NCBI RefSeq assembly: GCF_014197245.1
Contig: NZ_JACIFF010000006.1
Coordinates: forward strand, 186,001-250,000
Direction of reading: 5' to 3'
Origin: Neolewinella aquimaris
GTDB lineage: Bacteria; Bacteroidota; Bacteroidia; Chitinophagales; Saprospiraceae
Length of the DNA stretch: 64,000 nucleotides
Shown here: in pieces, positions 59,301 to 64,000 of the stretch
Layout: each line of letters begins with the position of its first letter
How positions within the stretch are numbered: the first letter of the stretch is position 1
The notes under the pieces: model-generated
The model's database searches: none
What the model saw: only the letters and a program-made list of their open reading frames with translations
What the model was told of the DNA's origin: nothing
Translations under genes and position numbers: made by a program

Positions 59301-61058
59301 TCACCGGAGTAGCTGCACAACGCCACTGCGCGTCATTAAGTTTCCGGCAGCGGTAGTATAGGAGAGGGTATAAATGTAGGCACCGCTCGGCGCGGCGCGG
59401 TCGCCGTAGTCGCCATTCCAGGCCCGGAAGGGGTCGTCGGACTCGAAGATTAGTGCACCCCACCGGTCAAATACCAGCAGACGATAGGCCTGAAGCACGG
59501 GCGCAACGGAGAAGAAGGGACGAAATTCCCGGTTCACGTCCTGAGTGGCGGCAGGACTAAAGACGTTGGGAAGGTAAAAGTCGGTCTCACCGGCCACACA
59601 GCTCTCGTTGGAGAGAAAGGAATAAGTGGTGTCCTGTCCCGCGGGAATAAAGTTGGCCTGGATCCGATAGCACCGGATCGAATCCCCCGACCCGCTTTCA
59701 TCGGTGTAGGTGAGCGCGCTCAGGTTCGTAGCGACGGGATCGAGCGAACCATCGGGCCTGACCAGCAGAACGGTATAGGAAAGCGATCCGGGCAGCCCGT
59801 TGACCAGTGGCGTCCAGTCGAGGGTAGCCGACTCGGGCAACCCCGTAGCTTGCAGAAATACCGGACTGACGGCATTGGTCGTGATCGTTCGGCCGCAGGA
59901 GTCCGACTGCACGAAGCGAAGGGAGTCGCCGGGCAGCACTCCAGTCGGTACCGTGAGGGCAAGTTCCCCGCCGGGAGCGGCAAGTCCGGGAAGCAGCACA
60001 CTATCCGCGCGCCCGATTCCATCGATCAGCAGGGTGGTGGAAACTGCGCCTGCGTTACGGATGGAATCGACGGAGAACCTCAGGCCACCACCGTCTTCCT
60101 GCTCTACTCCGTATACGGCAAAGCTCCGGACGGGCTGCGAGATGTCGATTGATTTACAGAATACGGCGGAACGGGCCTCACCGACGCTGTCGGCCAGCGT
60201 GGCCGTAACGTAAAAGCATAGCTCCTCCCCGTCGTTCGCGAGGTCATAAGTGAGGGTAGGGGAGTCGCCGGGGGCCGTTCCCTGACCTACGAATGGCCCA
60301 CCATCGGTAGCAACGAACAACTCCAGGCTCGCGATTGGAAGGAAGGTAGCCAGGGTCGCTTCGTCGATCGTAACGACGACGTCCGCATCGCAATCTTCAC
60401 CGCCCGTGCCGGTCAGGTCAGCTCCGGATAGGATGGTTCCCTGCGGACTATCGTTCCCACAGGGATCAATGGCCGCGATGCGATACTGTCGGGAGGTCAG
60501 TTCATTTTCCGGAACGCCGGTAATCCGGTAGGACGTTACGTCGCCCCCGACGGTGTCAATCGGCGTCGTGCCGGAGGGCGTGATCTCCAGGACAACGTAG
60601 CCGCTCACTTCCGGAGATTCCGACAACTGCCAGTTTAGCAGCACGTCGCCGGATTCAATACTTACGTACTCTAAGATCGGCGTGGCCGGGATAAAATTAT
60701 CGAGGGTATCGCTGGTCAGGGCGGTGGTATCCGGACAGGCGTAGCGGTACTGCAAATAGTAAAAAAGCTGCTGCCCGCCGGGATTTTCGTCCCGGTACTC
60801 CGTTGCCGTGGCGTCGTTGATGGCCGTCAGTAGGGTATAGGGGCCGTCGGCGGTAGTGCTGCGGTATATCTCGGTAGCCTCGTACGGGCCGCAATCGCTG
60901 AGTACGTTTGTCCACGTTAGAATCTCGCCGCCCGCCTCGGAACGGGTACACAAAAATTCTGGTGCGGAAATCTGAGCCGGCAGTACGGCAGTCAGTAAGA
61001 GCAGTAGGGGGATGAGGAGAAGTTGGCGCAAGGGGACGTGTCGATGTTCATAGTACAC
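59301..61058 (-). CDS. T9SS type B sorting domain (CHU_C) secreted protein
   Basis: This exported protein of about 585 aa has a signal peptide (LRQLLLIPLLLLLTAVLPAQ), several fibronectin-like beta-sandwich domains (EYRDENPGGQQLFYYLQYRY, YRIAAIDPCGNDSPQG, IQANFIPAGQDTTYSFLS) and the gliding-motility-associated C-terminal domain: FYLPNVFSPAATQDVNREFRP, LLVFDRWGALIFESDDPFRAWNGDY, GAYIYTLSYT. The cargo would be exported by type IX secretion and placed on the surface. The start is uncertain: GTG at 61058, TTG at 61031, or TTG at 61118 (which would overlap the upstream asmA stop). I prefer GTG at 61058. Confidence 0.85.
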   Translation of the reverse strand: MYYEHRHVPLRQLLLIPLLLLLTAVLPAQISAPEFLCTRSEAGGEILTWTNVLSDCGPYEATEIYRSTTADGPYTLLTAINDATATEYRDENPGGQQLFYYLQYRYACPDTTALTSDTLDNFIPATPILEYVSIESGDVLLNWQLSESPEVSGYVVLEITPSGTTPIDTVGGDVTSYRITGVPENELTSRQYRIAAIDPCGNDSPQGTILSGADLTGTGGEDCDADVVVTIDEATLATFLPIASLELFVATDGGPFVGQGTAPGDSPTLTYDLANDGEELCFYVTATLADSVGEARSAVFCKSIDISQPVRSFAVYGVEQEDGGGLRFSVDSIRNAGAVSTTLLIDGIGRADSVLLPGLAAPGGELALTVPTGVLPGDSLRFVQSDSCGRTITTNAVSPVFLQATGLPESATLDWTPLVNGLPGSLSYTVLLVRPDGSLDPVATNLSALTYTDESGSGDSIRCYRIQANFIPAGQDTTYSFLSNESCVAGETDFYLPNVFSPAATQDVNREFRPFFSVAPVLQAYRLLVFDRWGALIFESDDPFRAWNGDYGDRAAPSGAYIYTLSYTTAAGNLMTRSGVVQLLR

Positions 61059-61110
61059 CTCACAAACGTCGCCAGCCGGTCCCGTGTTATGGCCGGGGGC
61101 GGACACCCGC

Positions 61111-63618
61111 TTAATCAATTGCTATATCCTCATCGTCAACCGGGGGAAGGAGTTCGATCGGCTGCTGAAAACGTAGATCGAGCGCCTGCTTGATGCGATT
61201 TCGCAGTGCTTCACTGCGGATGAAGTCGGCCTTGACCGCTCGCTTGTCGCTATCAACGACATAACTCTCCAGCGGACCCCGTATGGTATAGTACAGGTTA
61301 AAGAGGCCATTGAGGGCGGGCAGTACTTCGAGTGCCCTATCGTGGCGGCTAATTTTATTGGCGATCACCTGGCCGGCGTTAACCTTGACGTAGTATTCCA
61401 GTTCCTGGTCGAAGGTATGCCTGCCGCTCAGGGTAAGGTTGATGGCACTGCTGCGGATGAGCATGGCGGGAATATAAATGGTCCGCTTGCTGATTTCGAA
61501 GTAGTTGGCCAGATGCGTGAAGCGCACGCGCTCCAGATCTCCCGATTTCAGCGCAAAGGCGAAGTTCTCGAGCATGGGGAAATCACGGAGCTCTCCATCG
61601 AGGATCTCCAGGCCCGCCAGTACGTGCAGGCGGTCGTAGTCTATCTCCCCCCGATCGTCGAAGGCCAGTTCAAGCAGTATGCGCGCGTTCAACTCTCCCT
61701 TCAGGTGGTCCGCCGTCAGCACCTCCTGACCGAAGTTGCCGGACTGATAAAAGAACTCCTCCGCATCCACCTTCGACGCGGTGATCCGGGCATCGACGCG
61801 GTTGGTTTCCCGGAAGTAAGTCGTTGCGTCCAGTCGGAAAGCCCCCGCCATGGCCTCGGTAAGCCCCCGCAGGGTGAGTTGACCGGGAGTACAAATGAGC
61901 TGCCCCCGAAAATTTTCTCCGTGCATCTCATCCCACGTCCATGCCTCCACTTCCGCTTCGAAACGGCCGTCGAGCAAATCCGTAAGCCGCACCCTGCGTG
62001 TGGTTTCCGCGGGAATAGCTGTTGGCGCGGCTTCCTCAGCGGGACCAGATAGGGCAAGCAGTTCCCCTACGTCGATTACCGTCCCGGAGAGGGTTGCGGT
62101 AAACTCCAGCGCGGCGTCACGGGAGTTGAGGCTATCGGCAAAGAGTACCGGTATCAGGTTCGTAGCTCTTCCGGAAAGGACCGCCCGGGTCTCCTCCATC
62201 GCAAAGGCCAGATCGGTCACCTCCACGGCATTGTCCAGCAGTTTCAGCTCTCCGGAAGGAAGGAAAAGCACCTTGTCGTTCACCGTAAATTCTCCGTCTA
62301 CCAACCGTATGGTCCCAGCGGATGATACCCTCCCCATTCTGCGGGCATCGACCATGTCACGGTAATACCCGCTCAGGGTGACGTCCCGAAAGTGCATCAC
62401 TCCATCGCTCCGGCTTACGGCTCCTTCCCCCAGCATTGCCGGCAGGGTAGCCAGCGGCAGACTGCCGTCGGCGGCAAATGTGATGCGGGGATCTTCCAGG
62501 TCCTCCAGCCGTAGTTTCAGGTCGAAGGGTTCTCCGGAAAACGTCCCGGTAAGCCGCTCTACGGCAAGGGTCTGCACCCCCCCGCGCGGACCGTTCACGT
62601 AGGCAAAGGTGGCGGCCAGGTCGATGTTACGGGCCCCGACGTTCATCCGGGGACTATCGAGGCGGCCGTCGGTAAATTCAAGTTTGCCGTCGATGCGGGG
62701 ATATGTGCTGCGAGTCCACGCACCATTGACGGCCGTGGAGAGGGAAAGCCTACCCCGCGTCTCCCAGTCCGCTAGGCTGCCGGTATAGGACGGGGGCAGA
62801 AGTTGCAGTACGTCCGCCAGATTTCCGGAGGTACTGCTGATGTTGAGTGCGGTGGTAAGGCCGTCCTCCGTAGGTGTCACGAAACCCGTGGTTTCCAGCG
62901 TCAGGTCGCCCGAGGTGATCCGGAGGGGAGAGAATTCGTAGCCACCGAGGGCGTGGTCGATCGCGGTGACCGATTCCAGGGTAAATTCCTTTCCGTCGAG
63001 GTAACGGTATCCCCCCTGGTCGATGTAGTCTACCCGCAGGTTCGCCTCCGTTTCCAGCAGGTATTTGGCAGCGCCGAAGTCTCCGCTGAAAGTAGCCCGG
63101 TCTACCGTGACGAGTGCGTCTACGTTGAGCTGGGCATCCTGGTAGATGAGCACGACGTTGTTCAGCCGCGCCCGCTCCGCTGCGAATTCAACTCCCTCCG
63201 CACCTGCGTCCCCGCCCTCCTCCGCCCGATCGCCTACCGAAGTGTAGCCCGCCAGTTGGTAGTTGGTGTTGCCGTCGCGGTCGGTGAAGAGCTGCAGTTT
63301 GCCGTCCTCGACGAGGATTCCGCTGATGCGAATTTTGCCGAAGAGACTCCCCAGGTTGAGCATGCACGAAAGGTGGTCCGCCTCCAGGAGCCGGCTGCCG
63401 TCGCTGCCCGCGACCGTCACTCCCCGCAAATCGGCCGCGAGGTAGGGGAAGGCGCGGAGCAAACTGAGGTCGTAGTGCTCAATGACGATCTCGGTCTGCA
63501 GCCGCCGGTTGAGCGCCTGTACGACTTGCCGCGCGATGGGTCCGCCGAACAATTCGACCACCGCAAAGGGCAGCAGCACAAGCAGCAGCAGAATGCCGAG
63601 AAATTTAGCGAAGCGCAT
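61111..63618 (-). CDS. AsmA-family envelope protein
   Basis: This 835-aa protein has an N-terminal membrane anchor (FLGILLLLVLLPFAVVELFGGP) and then the AsmA start ALNRRLQTEIVIEHYDLSLLRAFPYLAADLRGVTVAG. It consists of a long series of beta-strands and ends in the C-terminal AsmA2-like part (LNLTLSGRHTFDQELEYYVKVNAGQVIANKI). AsmA/TamB-like proteins span the periplasm and move lipids between membranes or help outer-membrane assembly. Copy 9 of the dispersed motif is inside the coding region (63200-63217, coding GGDAGAE). ATG at 63618 is preferred over 63627. DapA ends 24 bp upstream on the same strand. Confidence 0.9.
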   Translation of the reverse strand: MRFAKFLGILLLLVLLPFAVVELFGGPIARQVVQALNRRLQTEIVIEHYDLSLLRAFPYLAADLRGVTVAGSDGSRLLEADHLSCMLNLGSLFGKIRISGILVEDGKLQLFTDRDGNTNYQLAGYTSVGDRAEEGGDAGAEGVEFAAERARLNNVVLIYQDAQLNVDALVTVDRATFSGDFGAAKYLLETEANLRVDYIDQGGYRYLDGKEFTLESVTAIDHALGGYEFSPLRITSGDLTLETTGFVTPTEDGLTTALNISSTSGNLADVLQLLPPSYTGSLADWETRGRLSLSTAVNGAWTRSTYPRIDGKLEFTDGRLDSPRMNVGARNIDLAATFAYVNGPRGGVQTLAVERLTGTFSGEPFDLKLRLEDLEDPRITFAADGSLPLATLPAMLGEGAVSRSDGVMHFRDVTLSGYYRDMVDARRMGRVSSAGTIRLVDGEFTVNDKVLFLPSGELKLLDNAVEVTDLAFAMEETRAVLSGRATNLIPVLFADSLNSRDAALEFTATLSGTVIDVGELLALSGPAEEAAPTAIPAETTRRVRLTDLLDGRFEAEVEAWTWDEMHGENFRGQLICTPGQLTLRGLTEAMAGAFRLDATTYFRETNRVDARITASKVDAEEFFYQSGNFGQEVLTADHLKGELNARILLELAFDDRGEIDYDRLHVLAGLEILDGELRDFPMLENFAFALKSGDLERVRFTHLANYFEISKRTIYIPAMLIRSSAINLTLSGRHTFDQELEYYVKVNAGQVIANKISRHDRALEVLPALNGLFNLYYTIRGPLESYVVDSDKRAVKADFIRSEALRNRIKQALDLRFQQPIELLPPVDDEDIAID
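63200..63217 (+). repeat. Dispersed 18-bp motif, copy 9 (exact consensus, within a gene)
   Basis: GCACCTGCGTCCCCGCCC inside the AsmA gene. It is the only copy clearly in a coding frame, and it codes for a Gly/Ala/Glu-rich loop between two domain segments, so it could be a tolerated insertion. Confidence 0.65.
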
Positions 63619-63642
63619 CACGGGCAAAGTTACGCCGGCTGC

Positions 63643-64000
63643 CTACAGGTCGAGGTCCGGAACCAGGGAGAGTACCCGACGGAGCTTTTCCCGGTAGGGT
63701 TCGCTCAGGGGCACCAGGGGCACGCGCAGGTGATTTCCGCACAGGCCGAGCAGCGAGACGGCCGCCTTGATGCCTACCGGATTGCCCTCGCAGTACAGCA
63801 GGGGATGCACATCCAGCATATCGAAGTTGAGTTGCCGGGCTTCGTCGACCCGATTCTCCCGGGCGGCTTTGACCATGCGGCTGAAGTGGCTGGGCAGGGC
63901 GTTGGCGATCACGCTGATTCCGCCGTGGCCGCCGACCGCAATCATGGCCGTAGCGAGGGGGTCGTCGCCGCAGAGCACACCGAAACGGTCCGGACGGTGG
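63643..64000 (-). CDS. dapA: 4-hydroxy-tetrahydrodipicolinate synthase DapA, C-terminal part (5' end outside window)
   Basis: Only the last about 118 residues are present; the frame runs out of the window. They include VLCGDDPLATAMIAVGGHGGISVIANALP, the region after the Schiff-base lysine of the TIM barrel, and LYCEGNPVGIKAAVSLLGL, the typical C-terminal helix region with the NP motif. DapA condenses pyruvate with aspartate semialdehyde for lysine and diaminopimelate synthesis. The Lys itself is upstream of the window. It precedes the AsmA gene by 24 bp. Confidence 0.92.
   Translation of the reverse strand, partial: HRPDRFGVLCGDDPLATAMIAVGGHGGISVIANALPSHFSRMVKAARENRVDEARQLNFDMLDVHPLLYCEGNPVGIKAAVSLLGLCGNHLRVPLVPLSEPYREKLRRVLSLVPDLDL

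Overview
The window is chromosomal DNA of a high-GC Bacteroidota, most likely Saprospiria (Lewinella/Neolewinella-like). The taxon is inferred from: type IX secretion parts (PorQ, a PorP/SprF-type protein, secreted proteins with type A and type B sorting domains); families typical of the phylum (fused SecDF, GYDIA GHMP kinase, DUF2480, DUF4294); promoters of the TTTG-N20-TAnnTTTG type; and an almost complete lack of Shine-Dalgarno sequences. There are about 56 genes, two tRNAs, no rRNA, no CRISPR array and no insertion sequence.

Layout. 1-3.0 kb: symporter end, an atypical KAS III enzyme and an acyl-CoA ligase. 3.0-5.0 kb: a Gfo/Idh/MocA dehydrogenase and a small toxin-antitoxin pair. 5.1-13.5 kb: SecDF, a barrel protein, a GH13 amylase, a DUF1080 lipoprotein and a Kelch lipoprotein. 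13.5-20.1 kb: an aquaglyceroporin, then the most unusual locus: a 137-aa threonine-repeat protein, a GT9 glycosyltransferase, a GT4-GT4-radical SAM fusion and a second radical SAM/SPASM protein. 20.1-25.9 kb: two simple-repeat arrays, PorQ, envelope lipoproteins, HMG-CoA lyase and TsaC. 26-34.7 kb: HscA, an RsbQ/hybrid-kinase pair, peroxiredoxin, the ClpS-Aat N-degron pair, MarR and ScpB. 34.7-44.3 kb: PorP/SprF plus an OmpA-DUF1573 protein, NadA, a second Gfo/Idh/MocA protein, an EamA exporter, a POTRA/barrel protein and NAD kinase. 44.9-51.3 kb: an AT-hook/HhH chromatin-like protein, superoxide dismutase, a GH57-GT4 pair and an exonuclease. 51.4-64 kb, all minus strand: tRNA-Ile2, a ferredoxin-reductase-like protein, GHMP kinase, ribosomal protein S1, a carbohydrate-binding T9SS cargo, tRNA-Cys, a second T9SS cargo, an AsmA protein and the end of DapA.

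Non-coding structure. An 18-bp motif, consensus GCACCTGCGTCCCCGCCC, occurs nine times, eight of them between genes or beside gene starts. Arrays of TACCGTACTA-type repeats fill the two largest convergent gaps and begin at the stop codons of the flanking genes. A -7-like box, TAnnTTTG or the variant TA(A/C)CTTnG, lies close to many start codons and suggests short leaders. All functional calls come from reading motifs by eye. Gene starts are uncertain where TTG, GTG or ATT codons compete.
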